Source: Stercorarius parasiticus (lineage: Eukaryota > Chordata > Aves > Charadriiformes > Stercorariidae). Taken from it: 64,000 nucleotides of DNA. The notes under the pieces are model-generated. The model was not told where the DNA came from and searched no databases. It was given only the letters and a program-made list of their open reading frames with translations. Location: positions 124,001 to 188,000 of the forward strand of contig VWZL01002016.1 of the NCBI GenBank assembly GCA_013396915.1, read 5' to 3'. A program made the position numbers and the translations under genes. How positions within the stretch are numbered: position 1 is the first letter of the stretch; every line of letters begins with the position of its first letter. This document shows positions 1 through 12,754 of this stretch, piece by piece.

Positions 1-3000
1 CTGGGAAACACCACTCAGTGCTAGTGCAAGAGGAACTTTAGGGCCTCCTTAGCTCCCCACCAGCCCTCCCAGGAAATTCACCACTAAATAACGCATTTGC
101 TTAAGCTGTGTGAAGCTACACTGCAGTTTGTAATTAAGTCACATTCTGTTTGACAGGGGGATGTGCTATGGTGGGCTACTTGACTGTGTTGTCTTTTTAT
201 GCCTTGCAACAGCTTAGGAAGTAATGCAAACACATTTAGACTGTATATGTGTAAATGAGTCTGTAGACATATATGCATGCAAAAACTCTTTGCAGGTCTT
301 GATAATTTCTCTGGGTTGAAACTGCATGTTAAATGCAACTCTTCTCATCTGACAGAGATTTTGTACTGTGTTGAGCTATGTCAGTGATACAACAGGACAT
401 GCAGGAAAACCAGGACCACATTGTCGAACTTCACTTCTAGAAAAAAAAGTAGGTTAGTTTTGTATTTTGGATACACTTCAACAAAGTGATTACGGAGATG
501 TTTTACTCTGAACACATACTTGAAAATGTTTAAATACTTTTCTTTGTTGGGGTCTGGTTTATCTTTATGCTTTTGTTCTTTACTGTGAATACATCCCATC
601 AACATTTTCCTGATGGCAGGAGGCTCCCTGTGTAATGTGTGCATTTGTTTTCTTGAAAATTTAATGAATTTGAGACGCTTTCAGCAAAACAAAGAAGTGT
701 TCTGCAAATTCTCTTCATTCTTGACAGCTCTGCCCCAAGGACAGGACCATTGGATCCCCAGCCTTGGGCAATTGGTTTTGTCTGAGAACAGTGAACCATC
801 AGAATCTCCTGTTAGTGCTCAGAAAAAGTGTTGATTTGTCTAAATAGCTGCAGGATAGAGAAAGACATGAATTGGGCTTAACCGTTATTTGTCCCAGTAT
901 GGACCAAACACAAAAGGAAATCTTGTCTCCTTCCACCCCATCATGTTTTCCTAAAATGTGCTATATCTGTTTCCTTATTGGCGCTCTCTGCAAATATTTT
1001 TTTGGAATAACTCCAGACTCATGGCTTAAAGTTTCAGAACATTCACTCAGTCATTTTGATCCACAGCATGATGGAGATAAGGGGTTAGGTGTTTAAATAT
1101 TTTAGTGGTAACAGGAGTGGGGCATGGCATCCAGATCTATTTCCCTGAGCACAACAGAAATCAGAACATTTTCCTGGAGCCCAGAAAAGCTCTATACATA
1201 CTGTGCTATTATGTGTCAAAATAGACACCTCTGTGGCACAAGTTGATTCAGGTTACTTGGCTATTTCTCTAACCAGACACTTATTGCTCCCTATATTTTG
1301 TTTCTCTGATCCTAAGCAGCCATAACTTTGCAAGCCTGGATTTATCACAGAGAGGAAAGAGCTTTAGTTCCCTGACCCATCAGCCAGAGCAACGTGTGCT
1401 CCTGTATTACGTGTGGGAGTTGTGGCCACATGGCCGTGCAGCCCCTCCAGTCAGATCAGGGCTACCACTGCTCTCAGTCCTTAGTAGATCACTGTCTTAA
1501 AAACTTTGTCCCTCCAAGAGCCTCACTCCAGCTGTCTCTGTGGGTAAGATTCAGCTAATAAAATAAAGACAACTGCCAGCTAGTTTCTGTACACTCTCTT
1601 ATCCCTCCTTGCTGAAGGGATTTGGGCAATTTTAAAGTATGTCATAAAAAATTCCATAAAAATATTTGTTGTAAACATACTTTTTTTCTCCCAAGGGAGG
1701 GAGGCAAGAACAGGCAGCTCAGGGGCTGATATCTACTGTGTAGGTATCTGTAGTCAAATGACTTTAGAGTTTCTTGATCCTAAGAAACTTCTAATATTTA
1801 TGGCAGCATAAAATGTCTTGTGAATGAGGGTCTTAATAGTGTGATGTGAACTTGTTGAATTTAGAATACTGAATATTTGGCCTCAAAAATGTGGGGGTCA
1901 GTTGATGTGAAGAAATGTACCTCCTCAAAAGTTAATATGGTCCCGATTCCTGTAGTAGAGAACTGCCATGGGCATCAATGTTTCTATCCTTAATATGTGT
2001 TAAAGGGAAAAAATGACATAATTCCTATTTATGCTGGAAGAACCAAGGATACGGGCAGGATATGGTACTTTTACTTAACTAGCCAGAGTAGTATATTAGT
2101 TGGCTGCCCTGTCAATTTGTTAACACAAGCCCACCAGAGCTTATTGCCACATCCCTCGCTGGGATGACATGACCATCCCTATGAGCTCTCTTAGTTTGTC
2201 CCAGAGCCTGCTCAGTGCTGCTAACTTAGACCTTCGTTGCAGTTTTCAATCCCCACTCGCAAGTGCTGCAAAGTTTGTCTATCCTCTGAGGCAGCAGCAG
2301 TGGCTTCATCGTTAAAATAGAGAGCCCAGATGGTTTCACCTCACATAATGCCAGGAGGACCATGTGGTGGAAGAGAGAAGGGCAACACTCTCCATTCTCC
2401 CCCTGTCTCTGACCAGGTCTGTAAAAATGGAGGGATTTTCCCCAGGCTATGCAAATATCTATTTAAGAGTCCATGAGTTAAGTCTAGGTGTCCTGAGCTT
2501 TAGGTTGATGGATTCAAATCTGGATCCCTCAAGCAAAAATAAAGGAAAAGAAAGAAGATGTTTTATGGAGAAATTAAGCAGTAAAAATACTTTGTTGGAT
2601 GTGAAAACAGATAACATTCCCCATTAAAACCTCAGCAAAGAAAGAGTATTAAACAGATTGTCTAGAAAAAGATTTAGTCCAGAATGTAGGTTGAATGCAG
2701 ACTCTGAAATGCCTGGGATAAATTTATCCTCTAGTGTTCTTCACTAACTTCTCTGTATCCACAACATATGTGACGAGGCAACAGAAATGCGGCAAAATAG
2801 ATGGGGCTTTTACAAGGTAAGATGGTGACTTGTACCTTTGTTTGAACAGAACTCATCCATAATGCCTCCTTCAATGCATGGCAGCCATGGGCTATTCCAA
2901 ATTGACCAGACTTACTTATTTATGCTATTCTATTTCCTGGCTTTTGCCAAGATTAATAAAAGCATTAAGACTCAATGTTGCAGAAAATGGCAAATAGATG

Positions 3001-3040
3001 CAGTAGAAGGGGAAAACTGAAGAAAAAATGCCCTAAAACA

Positions 3041-3078
3041 AAAAAAAAAAAACAAACCAAAAACAAAACCCCCAAACA
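3041..3078 (+). repeat. A/C-rich low-complexity tract
   Basis: The plus strand is almost entirely A with interspersed C runs, starting with an A12-type run. It could be a decayed poly(A)-like tract or slipped simple sequence. No retroposed gene copy was recognised immediately 5' of it. Similar tracts occur in this window at about 49358-49410 and 54085-54196. Confidence 0.7.
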
Positions 3079-3818
3079 ATTTACGTCGATGTTGAGCGAA
3101 GTAATTGAAATTCTTAAGAACAGATATTACTTAAAATTCACAAGCACAAGCACAGATCAGCATTGGGGACAGTAAGGAAGTTTACCATTTAAAGATCGTG
3201 TTGGCATTCAGGAGCCAAGCAACAGCAAGAAGAAGAGATGCTATGTTAGGATTTGGTGAGGCTATATGCCTGGATTCATAGATGGCAATTCCTATATATT
3301 CATTAAGTGTTCCTTAAAAAGTTAAAGGCTGTATAGGACATCCAGAGTCATTTTCTGTGGTCACAGGCAAACAGCACAACTAGTTTGCTGGCATTTCAGA
3401 TTTTCTGCATCTTGTTTTAAATTCTTTAGATTCACTGTACTGTATAAAAAAGTGATAGTTTGCATATAGGGAGTTGTGGTTTTGTTCAGATCTGTGGGTT
3501 TTGCATCCTGGAAGTCTTGTTTTGAGAGCAAATCTGGTCATTCCAAATTGATTACACAAAAGCTATAGAGTAGGTTATAATTTCCATGGTGTGTGTAATA
3601 TGTGGTGTAGCTGATTGGGTGCTCAGAAATTGTGGTAGACCCTCCAGCTTGCTAACTTCCTAACTCAGCAGATCACAAGCCGTTATATATATATATGTCC
3701 CATAACAGGGATGGTGATGTTATTACTGTAGGTCTAATTAGATATCCTTTAATGTTGCTTTCACTCAAAAATCTTGGAGATGCATTTCATCTGGATTTGG
3801 TTCTTTTCCAGATTTGTT

Positions 3819-3854
3819 AAAAAAAAAAGGGGGGGGAAGGGAAAAAAAAAAAGG
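3819..3854 (+). repeat. mirror-like polypurine tract
   Basis: An uninterrupted 36-base purine run reads A10-G8-A2-G3-A11-G2. Its roughly mirror-symmetric A-G-A layout is the kind of polypurine sequence that can form intramolecular triplex DNA. Function is not implied. Confidence 0.8.
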
Positions 3855-6800
3855 TATTTATTTTGTAGCTCTGCCACGATTTAAAAAATATCACTAAATA
3901 CTTGTAGGAGATTGCAGACTGAAGGGAATTAAAATAAAACCTCCCCAGGAAAAGGAAACTTACACCAAGTTACAAAACAACCCCTCAGCATGAGTAATTG
4001 GATCCCAAAATGTAATGAAATGTTGGCTGAGTGTTGTGCTGCATACTGAATACTCCCTTTAACAAGCTGAAATCTGAAAATAGTGGAAACATAGGTCAGA
4101 GTTTCTGCTCAGAAGTGATAGTGCAAGAACAAGGAGCTGCATTAGAAATAGGTTTCCCATTCATAAATATCTTTATGCTAAGCATTATTTTGAAGAGACC
4201 TTTTTTTCATGAACAGCTAAAATCAGAAAGGAACAAAAACATCAAATAAAATCCTACCGGGGCTTAAGGGAATGGACACATCCCATTAGGGGAATGACAT
4301 TTTTCCTCCTCAGACAGTGTTGTCCCTTGGCCGAAATTAAGAAGAGAGAGAGAGAGGAAATAGAAAATGTAATTTATACTCCAGCAATAAACTTGAGTTG
4401 GAGATTTTTAAATGGAAATATGGTGCTCTCAAATAAAATAACGGGTGAGTTTGTTTGCAGTCACTGGATCTATTAATAACACAGACTAAGGTTGTCACCA
4501 CTCTGGAAAAAAAGTCAAAGATGGGATATTGCATGAATACATTTGCAAGAGATCTCCCTCTCCTTTCCTTCTCTCCAACTCCGGACTTTCCCTCACAGTG
4601 TGGGACAAGGATGGATCAGGCGGAAAGTGAAGCTGAACAAGATTGCTGTGGCCCAGGCCTTCCAAGGTATAAGCAGAAAAGCCACTGAAGGCTTAACACA
4701 GCACGAATGTTACTTGACTAACCCTGACACAACAGTGGGATGCTGAAAAAAGGCAAGGTTTTTAAGATTCTGTAAGTGAGGAGCAAAACCGTGGAGAGCA
4801 ATTGAAGGAGGACTGTCCTGTGCATTCTGCTCAGCAGCCACTTCCATGCCTATGTCCCAGCTTGCAAAGTACCACATCAGTCCTGTGAGACTCAACTGTC
4901 CTCTCTATAAGGAGGAACTTCAGTATCTGCTGCTGATGCCTGGAGATAGGAACAGGTCCAAACATAGGGAGAAACAGCTACTGTAGGTCCAGATGTACTT
5001 TATAAGGTCCTAAACTTCACTTAGGTCTCAAACTTCACTGTATTAATAAGATGTTATTTAAAACCTGAACTGTATTTTCAAAACTAGGGCAAAACACCGC
5101 ATCAAAGGAATTTGTGTTTCTCCTCATTGTCTATCCCTGTTACAGGTCAAGTCATATTCCATTCTGTGATTCTGTATAATTGCAAAAATCTCAGGAAGAG
5201 GAATCTTGCCAGGCCATTTCCTTAAGTGTGGTAGATTAACAACTCCCCACTAAAGTGAGTGGATCTCCTCTGAATTTTACTGGCTGGCTGTGTGGCACCC
5301 ATGCTTCTTTTCCACAAGGAAGCAAAGTACGTGAACTTCTTCCTGCATGATGAAAACCTCATTTATTTACGAGAAATTGCCTTTGGGTTGATAATTTTGA
5401 ATCTAAATTTTCTACAATCAGGCGAGGTCAGATCTATAAGCGTTTTCAGACACGCAGGGCTCAGTTCTCCTAAACATAGGAGAGTATCACCCCTACCCTC
5501 ACCCACTGCCCTTATCATAAAGATATTCAAGCTGTTGAAATGTATGGTTCTCTTGGAGGTCCTTATTTATATCTGTCAGTCCTGTGTGGCAGATAGATAC
5601 CCACTCTTAGATACTGTAAGATCTCTGGAGTGACTCTGAGTACCTGTGTATAAGCAACTGAATCAAACCCGTTACAACATTTGTCATAGGGTTTTCAAAA
5701 ATGTTTTGTCGCTTTTCTCCCACTGAAAGTCACTGGAGGTGCACTTGAATCATTAGCTTTATTAGCAACCTAAATAACTGGCCTGAAGTACTCTAACCTA
5801 TCACCGTGCAGCTATTGAATATCTTGCATAATAGCTGGTGTTTCTACTGGATAATTTGCAAGACACCAGGAAAAGTGTAGAAGTGTGTCTATGGGCAGAA
5901 TAAAAGACAGGACTTCAAAATCAGCACATAGTTGATAGTGTTTAAAAGATTTTTTTTATTGCTATATAAATGCATTATAAATATTTGTTATTAATATCAA
6001 ACTGTAATCACAGAAATAGTTATATATAAAAATGACTGTATTTCAAGTAAAAAAATATGCTGTACCTGAAAATTTTAAACATATTTTCAACAATGTATTT
6101 GAAACACAAGCCATTCTTTCTGTGGTTTTCATCTGTCTACTTTGGCATTTAGCATCTTTTTCACAGAACTGACATACAGTTATCTTAATTTTGTCTGGTT
6201 CTAGAATAGTAATCTGGGTTTATTGTCCAAGCTCTAGTTCAATATCATATATCCTCCATCACAGTCTCATAGCTCATAATCCTGTTTTTCAAAACGTAGT
6301 AGTGACACAAGGGAAGAAATAAAGCACAACACAAGCAGCAGATCAAACAGCATAGGAATTTCTCACATCCCAATCTTTCCTCCCAATCTAACTGTGGATT
6401 GCAGCCTTATTCCTTGCCTGTTTATATTTGATAAATCAAAGAGAGAGAAAGAATAAATTCCAGGGGCCCCATCACCTACTGGCATTAGCTTTACTTGGTG
6501 GCATTGAAAAGAGCAAGGTCTCTGCAGTCCCTTCCCAATCCCTTTTCCCCTTGAATTTCCCTCCATTCAGTAGCAGGAAGAGATAATTACCTGTTGGTGC
6601 AGTAGGAAATACTTCAGTAGGAACAAAATTATGACCTGTTTGGAATTCTTGAGAAGCCAAGGCACTCATGATAGAGAGTCAAAGGGTCCCTACAGCTGCC
6701 TTGTCTTCTCCACTTGCATGTCCTCCACAGATCCGTGAGCTATCTTGGAATCATGCATTGCTTCTGTGCCCCATCGGGGAGCTGCAGCCTTTCTCCTGGG

Positions 6801-7446
6801 GCTGTGTCTCTACAAAGTTTCTTCTCAATCATTTGTCGTTGATGCAAGTTTCCCTTGCATAGGATGGGATGATGCCTTGAAGGTTTAGGCACCCTTTGAA
6901 CAGGTTGAATGAAGAAAGTGCATTCCTCAGTACAGTCCCTTCTTTCTGCTACCTGCCCTGCTGTGCCCAGCTCAGCTCCAGGGGTGCCAAGTGTCCGGGG
7001 AGCAAGGGCCAGGCTTTGGCTCCCTGGAAATGTGTAAGAATAGTTGTAGATATAAGGGAACAAATAACACTCCACAAAAACATGGTAGCATCCCTTCACT
7101 TTTGCTCTTGCAAGGTATTTTTCCCCTGGAATAACAGAGCCATTTGCACCACAGTGGTAATATGAAGTGAACAGACAAAGTCTACAACTCTAACGGATCC
7201 CTGCGTGAATGGGAGACATTTCTTGTTTCTTCACTTTGGCCCTTTAACTCACCTCACGATGTGGCTGACAGGCTGTGCAGCATGTTGGAATGCAAGACTC
7301 AGCCTATGTAACAACATCTCCTACCATCAGCCTCACTAAATCAGTTTCCCTCAGATGAAGATGCCTGGACAGAAGAAAGAAAATCTAGTGTTTTCTCCTC
7401 TGTAATAGGCAGAGCACTTTCTCATTCCAGTGAGACCAGATTCCCA

Positions 7447-7496
7447 GCTGACTTCACTGGAGCTCCACCAATTTAGCATAGCTGATGAACTGGGCC
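7447..7496 (+). repeat. ancient palindromic interspersed repeat (copy 1)
   Basis: The segment contains gacttcactggagctcc, then atttagcatagctgatgaactgggcc. This follows, with substitutions, a short palindromic sauropsid repeat remembered as 'gacttcaatggagctac ... tgatttacaccagctgaggatctggcc'. The order of the three blocks is conserved. The family name is not assigned because the match is from memory. Other candidates lie at 11988-12020, 12091-12136, 12694-12750 and 44337-44412. Confidence 0.5.
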
Positions 7497-7499
7497 AAA

Positions 7500-8222
7500 A
7501 TAGAGTCACACTTTCAGATGAATAAGTATTTTAAAATGTTTATACCTAGGTGGGAGAAACTGAGGAGAGAGAGGACTAGCTGTGCCCCAGGCCTCGAATG
7601 CGTGGATAAGTAGGAGTCACTATTAAGCATCCATACCTTTGGGGCTGTGAACAGGGTCTCCCTCACCTCTGGATTTTATTCTTGTCTCTTCTCCTCCCCC
7701 CACTCCAACATGTTTGGCATTTGGAAGTTTTGAAGTAATTTCCTTCATTGGTCTCACCTGGGATCACTGCTGTCCCAGAACCTCCTCCTGACCTCAGTGT
7801 TGTGTTTTCATTTAAAATCGGGGATGTCTATAAATGTCAGCAGTACAGGGCAATTAGAAGTTTGAAAAGGGCTGTAACATAAACCAGCATTATAGTGAAA
7901 TGGATACCGCCTTAAGCTGCCTGAAATTCACTTGCTGTTGGAAAGACAATATCCTGCCATTCTCCCATGGTGGCCTTCAATTGAACACATTTGGCTGAGG
8001 GTTGACCCATTATTAGGATAAATCTCTGCATGGCTTGAAACAAGGAAGAAACACAGAGAGAGAAAAGCCAGCAAATTGGGCTGGTAGTTAGCCAGCACTG
8101 GGCAGAAATGTGACACTGGATTAGGCCTTAATAGCTGTCTGTGGGGCTATCTGTGAAATCCAATGCTCTCCTTGTTTCCCTGCATTGCAGGGCAGAAGCA
8201 TGTGGTTAGATGTAGAATGAAA
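7500..8222. other. unique sequence, no gene seen
   Basis: Nothing recognisable was found. The only open frame of note is 62 codons on the minus strand (7928-8116), with no domain and no splice context. Confidence 0.55.
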
Positions 8223-8223
8223 T

Positions 8224-8255
8224 CCCCCCCCCCCTCTCTTTTTTTTTTTTTTTTT
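8224..8255 (+). repeat. polypyrimidine tract C11-TCTC-T17
   Basis: A run of 11 C is followed by a short CT linker and 17 T. It is a simple-sequence tract. Read on the minus strand it could be mistaken for a poly(A) tail, but no retroposed transcript was recognised next to it. Confidence 0.85.
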
Positions 8256-8257
8256 GG

Positions 8258-8806
8258 CTAATAGCCTCTAAAACATACCTCCTGTAACTCTAAAAATAAA
8301 CATTCATTGTAATAACAATTTAGTTCGTTAACAAGGTCCCTTTTTTTCATTTGTCATCACACTATGTTAATTTATGATGTTTCTGAGTAGCTCTGTCCTT
8401 GTCCCTCCAGTGCACACGTGCTGCTTTCCCTCCCTGCCCTAAGTTGCTATATATAAATTCTACTTCTGCCTTCACACCAGCTCTATTAAAGCCATTCAAA
8501 CACCCTTGAAATTCAACACGCTACTTCACCATGAAGGGGAAGGAGAGGAATTTTTTGCACAAAATGTGTTCTGGATTCATCAACACTACCTTCCCTTTTT
8601 TTCATGATGCAACTTGGTGCAAAAGCAATAACGATAACACTCTCAGAGTGCCTCGGAGTACGTGCCAAAGCCAAGTAGGACAAAAAGAAAAAGACAAAAG
8701 CTCCAAAGTGATCTATTCCATGGATTTCTAAGCAAATACATCTATTTCTGCAGAGAAACTTCATGGAATCTGTCTCTCTGTTCCTAAAACAACATTTTAT
8801 CTTATC
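8258..8806. other. unique sequence, no gene seen
   Basis: Two overlapping open frames (83 codons minus, 66 codons plus) are ordinary chance frames with no recognisable domain. The right edge is the boundary of a CR1 element. Confidence 0.5.
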
Positions 8807-8807
8807 G

Positions 8808-9680
8808 TACCTCTAGAAATCATCCAGTCCAACCACCCTGCCAAAGCAGGGTCACCTAGAGCAGGTTGCACAGGAACGCTTCCAGGCGGGTTTTGAATGT
8901 CTCCAGAGATGGAGACTCCGCCACCTCACTGGGCAGCCTGTTCCTGTGTTCTGCACCCTCAAAGTAAAGGGTAAAATCTCCTCCTCATGTTGAGATGGAA
9001 CTTCCTGTGTTCAAGTTTGTGCCCATTCCCTCTTGTCCTGTTGCTGGGCACCACTGACAAGAGCCTGGACCCATCCTCCTGACACCCACCCTTGAAGTAT
9101 TTATAAGCATTGATAAGATCCCCCCTCAGTCTTCTTTTTTACAGACTAAAAAGAGCCAAGTCCCTCAGCCTTTCTTCATAAGAGAGATGTTCCAGTCCCC
9201 TAATCATTTTTGTAGCCCTTTGTTGCACCCTCTCCAGCAGTTCCTTGTCCTTCTTGGACCGGGGAGCCCAGAACTGGACATGGTACTCCAGGCGCGGCCT
9301 CACCAAGGCAGAGTAGAGGGGGAGGATGACCTCCCTCGACCTGCTAGCCACACTCTTCTTGATGCACCCCAGGATGCCATTGGCCTTCTTGGCCACAAGG
9401 GCACATTGCTGGCTCATGGTCATCCTGTTGTCCACCAGGACTCCCAGGTCTCTCTCCACAGAGCTGTTCTCCAGCAGGTCAGCCCCCAACTTGTACTGGT
9501 GCATGGGGTTATTCCTCCCTGGGTGCAGCACCCTGCACTTGCCCTTGTTGAATTTCATAGGATTTCTCTCCACCCAACTCTGCAGCATGTCCAGATCTTG
9601 CTGTATGGTGGCACAGCCTTCTGCTGTGTCAGCCACCCCCCCCAGCTTTGTGTCATCGGCAAACTTGCTGAGGGTACACA
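8808..9680 (-). mobile_element. CR1 LINE, 5'-truncated, minus strand
   Basis: The sequence reads as the reverse complement of an avian CR1, a chicken-repeat-1 non-LTR retrotransposon. On the plus strand the 3' tail begins near gtacctctagaaatcatccagtcc and runs into the end of ORF2. The element stops abruptly at about 9680, within the reverse transcriptase coding region, which is the 5' truncation typical of CR1. The extreme 3' end (octamer array and the adjoining 25-35 bp) is missing or diverged, since a well-formed ATTCTATG array is absent next to 8808. The copy looks relatively young because long blocks agree with the remembered consensus. Confidence 0.95.
9139..9680 (-). pseudogene. CR1 ORF2 reverse transcriptase, C-terminal part, broken
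   Basis: This is the coding remnant of the CR1 ORF2 polyprotein, which in intact elements carries an endonuclease and a reverse transcriptase. The frame contains the catalytic FADD motif (a YADD-type box) at its start, then DTKLGG, a palm/thumb segment, and the DLGVLVD and RPRLEY blocks usual in CR1. The frame is technically open from 9804, but residues before about 43 are flanking DNA read through. A TAA at 9139-9141 interrupts it just after LFSL. The frame then continues coherently ([15 protein letters not shown]) to about 8975, where a small indel shifts it. It is inactive: the 5' part is absent, and it has a nonsense codon plus a frameshift. Confidence 0.93.
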
Positions 9681-9681
9681 C

Positions 9682-11985
9682 ATACATACAGACAGAATTT
9701 TGCCAATTTTCTGACAGGGAATTTTGAAAAGAGATATATTTGAACCTGGTATGGAAACACAGCACCAGTTTCTTACCTTGAAAGATGCATGTGAAAATAA
9801 TCATGCTTTACTGTAGCTCCTTAAAGTTCCACTAGTTCACTGATCCTGCCTACTGCCTAATAGATACGCCCGCTCTTTTTTGGTACCTTGACTTTTTTCA
9901 AAGGTCATGTACTGCACATTCACCCAAACATACTTGATTCATAATCATACCAAGGTATCCTGATGCAAAACCCTGAAAAGATTCCCATTCCCTGGAGCAG
10001 ACGTTGGGTCAGGCAGTGAAGGTTTTTTGAAAGGATGCTCTAGTAAAGTGGCAGAATTTCAGCACAGCCACCCACCGTACCGCATAGCATAGCGGTGTGT
10101 TGCTCCAGGAATGTCCCCAGTATGTATAGCCATACACTGCTACGACACGCATGCTGAAAAAAAGAAGGTATGGCGATATGTTACAAAGGCTGATTTCAGA
10201 GCACGTGTCAAAACTTCCTAGTCTGTATGATGCCATTTTAACATCTGTAATAAAACTAGTCCTCTACATGAGATACACAAACAGGTCACGGCCTGTGAAA
10301 ATATCAGAGGTATCAAGGGAAAACCAAAGTATGAGGAAGAAAAGTGTAATTTACTACACAATAGTTAGTGCAAATTCTTGTTCCAAGCAGGACTCACTTC
10401 CTAGAAGCAAAACTTTGTGGCTCCATAGGGTATATAATATGGCTGTTCCAGCACATTTCTAGTCACCCTGAGATGTTTTGCAAACAGCATGGTGCTCAAG
10501 CTTTATCTCTGACCTTAGCATTCCTGTTATGAAACTTAAAACATACATGGTCTCAAGTAAATATGTTGCTTACACAGCAAGCATGTCTGCACAGCAGTAT
10601 AGTGCTGTGCTCATCTACACAAGGGTCAAGTCCAACTTTGGGAAAGAAGCAGACATGCAAAAAGACCATTAAATTTATGTAAAAGTCTCTGTATGTTTTC
10701 AGATGAAAAGAGAGAGGTATATGAGATCTGGAACACGAAAAGCACACAAATAAGAATGGAGAACTTTATTATAATTTATGTTTCATATATAAAGCATAGG
10801 TAATTGCTTTACCTATTTTTATGGACTCTTGTAAGTTGTATAAACAAACCACTCCAATCTCTAGCTTCCATAATACCTGGGTTTTCTTCCACTGTGGAAC
10901 ATATAACTCCTGGGTCGTATCTCCCATTAAGAGCTTTTGGTGATGAAGGAAGATGGGAACCATGATATTACTGACTGCAAAGTCTTTTTCAGCTGTTGAT
11001 ACACAGCCATCCAACAGTTCAGTCTATGATTCTATAAAGACACACATCTCCCAAACTATACAGATACCCATGGTTCACATATCTTTGTCGATGTATTTCA
11101 GGGTCTGGATACCGAAAGCTGAATGGTCCCCATGCTGTGAGTTAGGCTCTGCAGGGAATGTAACATTGCCAAAATCCTACTCTGATGCTAGTTCTAGATG
11201 CAACTCCTTTCTGAACCCATTCAGCAGTATACCTCCAGGGAAGGATATTTACTGCGTACAACCAAACGGAAAGTGTAGAGGAATAACTCCTTTTCATATG
11301 GGCTTGGGAGAACCCTGTCCCAGCTGTCCATCAAGACATGGTCCCATGGAGCCCGGATGTTCAGTTTAATACAGCTCCCAACTCCCACACACCATTGCAA
11401 GAGCTGCCAAATATCCTGTGTGACACAGAGTTTTCCACATTACATATGGAAATGTCCTTTATTAAAAAAAAATAAAAAGGACATAGCTTTTGCCGCATTT
11501 TTGCAGCAACCACTTTCCCAGTTTTCCAGCAAATGGGGTCTTGGAAAGAGACTACAGAGCATACGGAGGGGGCAGAGTAATGCCATGCTGAGCATACCAT
11601 GACCCCATCCAAATCAGTCCCAGTTAAAGATGTGAGCCAGAACTGGTTCCTGACACCGCCCTGCCCACAGCTTCCAGGATCTTCCGCTGATCCAGCCATG
11701 CTTGCAGACTTGGCTGGCTCCCACCGGCATGCGGTCCCTTTGGCCCCTGGTGCTCACTCAGTCCAGCGGCTGCTTTGCAGCAGTGACCCAACACATTCAC
11801 CTAATTTCTGTTGCTCTGCAGCACAGAGAGAAGCTCATCAAAAGTCTTCGCTACGAGCACTACAGTCTCAGGGGCATCAGCTTGAAATTCAGGATGTATT
11901 TAACCACTTTACTGCCTTCAGCTGGCGTAAGATAAGCACACGCCTAAATGCTTTCCAGAACCATGGCCTAATACGAAGGACCATT
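9682..11985. other. unique sequence, no gene seen
   Basis: Many short frames (up to 138 codons at 10953-11369, plus) occur, but none has a recognisable domain or matched splice signals. A weak CR1-like terminus (cagttcagtctatgattctat) at about 11017-11037 is too short to support. An A-rich run lies at about 11464-11478. Confidence 0.5.
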
Positions 11986-11987
11986 TT

Positions 11988-12020
11988 AGCTGATATAAAT
12001 TAGTGCACCACTGAGTAGTG
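11988..12020 (+). repeat. ancient palindromic repeat fragment (copy 2)
   Basis: The segment agctgatataaattagtg is nearly identical to agctgatataaatcagta at 44338-44355, the left arm of the best palindromic copy in the window. Only the left arm is convincing here; the right arm is lost or unrecognisable. Confidence 0.4.
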
Positions 12021-12090
12021 TTCATTCGCTGCTTAGATTTCACTATGTTTAATCTCTTTATTGGGACAAAGACATTCAACTGTTTGGGTA

Positions 12091-12136
12091 AAATCTGCCC
12101 TCTATTATGCCAGTGTAAAACTGGTTACTCCTTCAG
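12091..12136 (+). repeat. ancient palindromic repeat fragment (copy 3)
   Basis: The blocks aaatctgccct, then tgccagtgtaaaactgg, then ttactccttcag follow the remembered order of the sauropsid palindromic repeat (…tctggccc, acaccagtgtaaaactgg, gttactccactgaag). It is a short and diverged match. Confidence 0.45.
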
Positions 12137-12139
12137 CAA

Positions 12140-12690
12140 ACAGTCATTTCGGCCTTACATGGGCATCGCTGAGAAGAGGATTCAGCTGCAACTTACAGTA
12201 CTTCTCACAATACCAGCTGTGCATTAGCCACAAAACCAACTCAGAGATGCTTGGGTTTGTTTCAGTGGTAAATGACAACAGGTAATCCCTTCTTTAGAGA
12301 TGGTTGTGTGGGAGGCTTTTTTTCCCCTTCCATGGGAAAACCTCCATAGGGCTCTAAACCATCTTCTTACTTGGGACTCTGATTCTAATCCTTCCTACAT
12401 GACTTTATACCACAGTGAGTACAAGCCAAGCCCAAATCCGTATATAGCAAGCCACAAGATTGCACAGCAGAACACCACCGACTTGCAGGCCAAATGCAGA
12501 ACAAAATGTGGGATGCCCATATACCACCTGATTACCTTCTGGAATGACCAACATGACAGGCAACAGAAGGGGCTGCAGCACATGGGACTGCGTTCAAGGA
12601 AAATGCTGAGATTACTTTTGCCTTCTCAGGAAAATATTTACAAATGCTCCTAAGGAAAAGTGGTCTGAATTTCCTGGGAGTTCAAATTAA
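12140..12690. other. unique sequence, no gene seen
   Basis: A 117-codon plus-strand frame (12300-12653) covers most of the interval, but its translation shows no recognisable domain and there is no clear exon context. It is treated as a chance frame. Confidence 0.45.
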
Positions 12691-12693
12691 TTT

Positions 12694-12750
12694 GAGCTCT
12701 ACTGAAGTCAGTGAGGCTCTGCCAGGATATATCAGCATAAAATGTGGGTC
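12694..12750 (+). repeat. ancient palindromic repeat fragment (copy 4)
   Basis: The segment contains gagctctactgaagtcagtgagg followed by atatatcagcataaaatgtgggtc. It parallels the central and right parts of the palindromic repeat (ctccactgaagtcagtggag … tcagtgtaaaatctggccc). The diverged copy lies 560 bp from copy 3. Confidence 0.5.
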
Positions 12751-12754
12751 ATTG

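Larger units (their letters stand above)
1..7435. other. unique sequence, no gene seen
   Basis: No reading frame longer than 119 codons occurs here, and none shows a recognisable domain or a convincing exon with matched splice sites. The open frames are scattered over both strands as expected by chance in AT-leaning DNA. Small landmarks are an A/C-rich low-complexity tract near 3041-3078, a mirror-type purine tract at 3819-3854, a short TA run near 3686-3697, and a very AT-rich stretch at about 5945-6110. A degraded CR1-like 3' end (tccattctgtgattctgt) may lie at 5158-5175, but it is too short to call. Confidence 0.6.

Noticed and set aside
5158..5175. CR1-like terminus tccattctgtgattctgt
   Set aside because: Only about 18 bp of diverged octamer-like sequence, without the preceding CR1 tail.
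5945..6110. AT-rich stretch with AATAAA on the minus strand, suggesting a 3' UTR end
   Set aside because: Polyadenylation hexamers are common in AT-rich DNA; no upstream coding exon on the minus strand was recognised.
8224..8255. T17 run as a reversed poly(A) tail of a retroposed transcript
   Set aside because: No recognisable retrocopy lies next to it and the C11 run shows it is simple sequence.
9187..9727. Plus-strand frames of 175 and 133 codons
   Set aside because: They are the antisense of the CR1 ORF2 remnant; the coding sense is the minus strand, where the FADD box and other RT blocks occur.
11017..11037. CR1-like terminus cagttcagtctatgattctat
   Set aside because: Too short, and no CR1 tail upstream.
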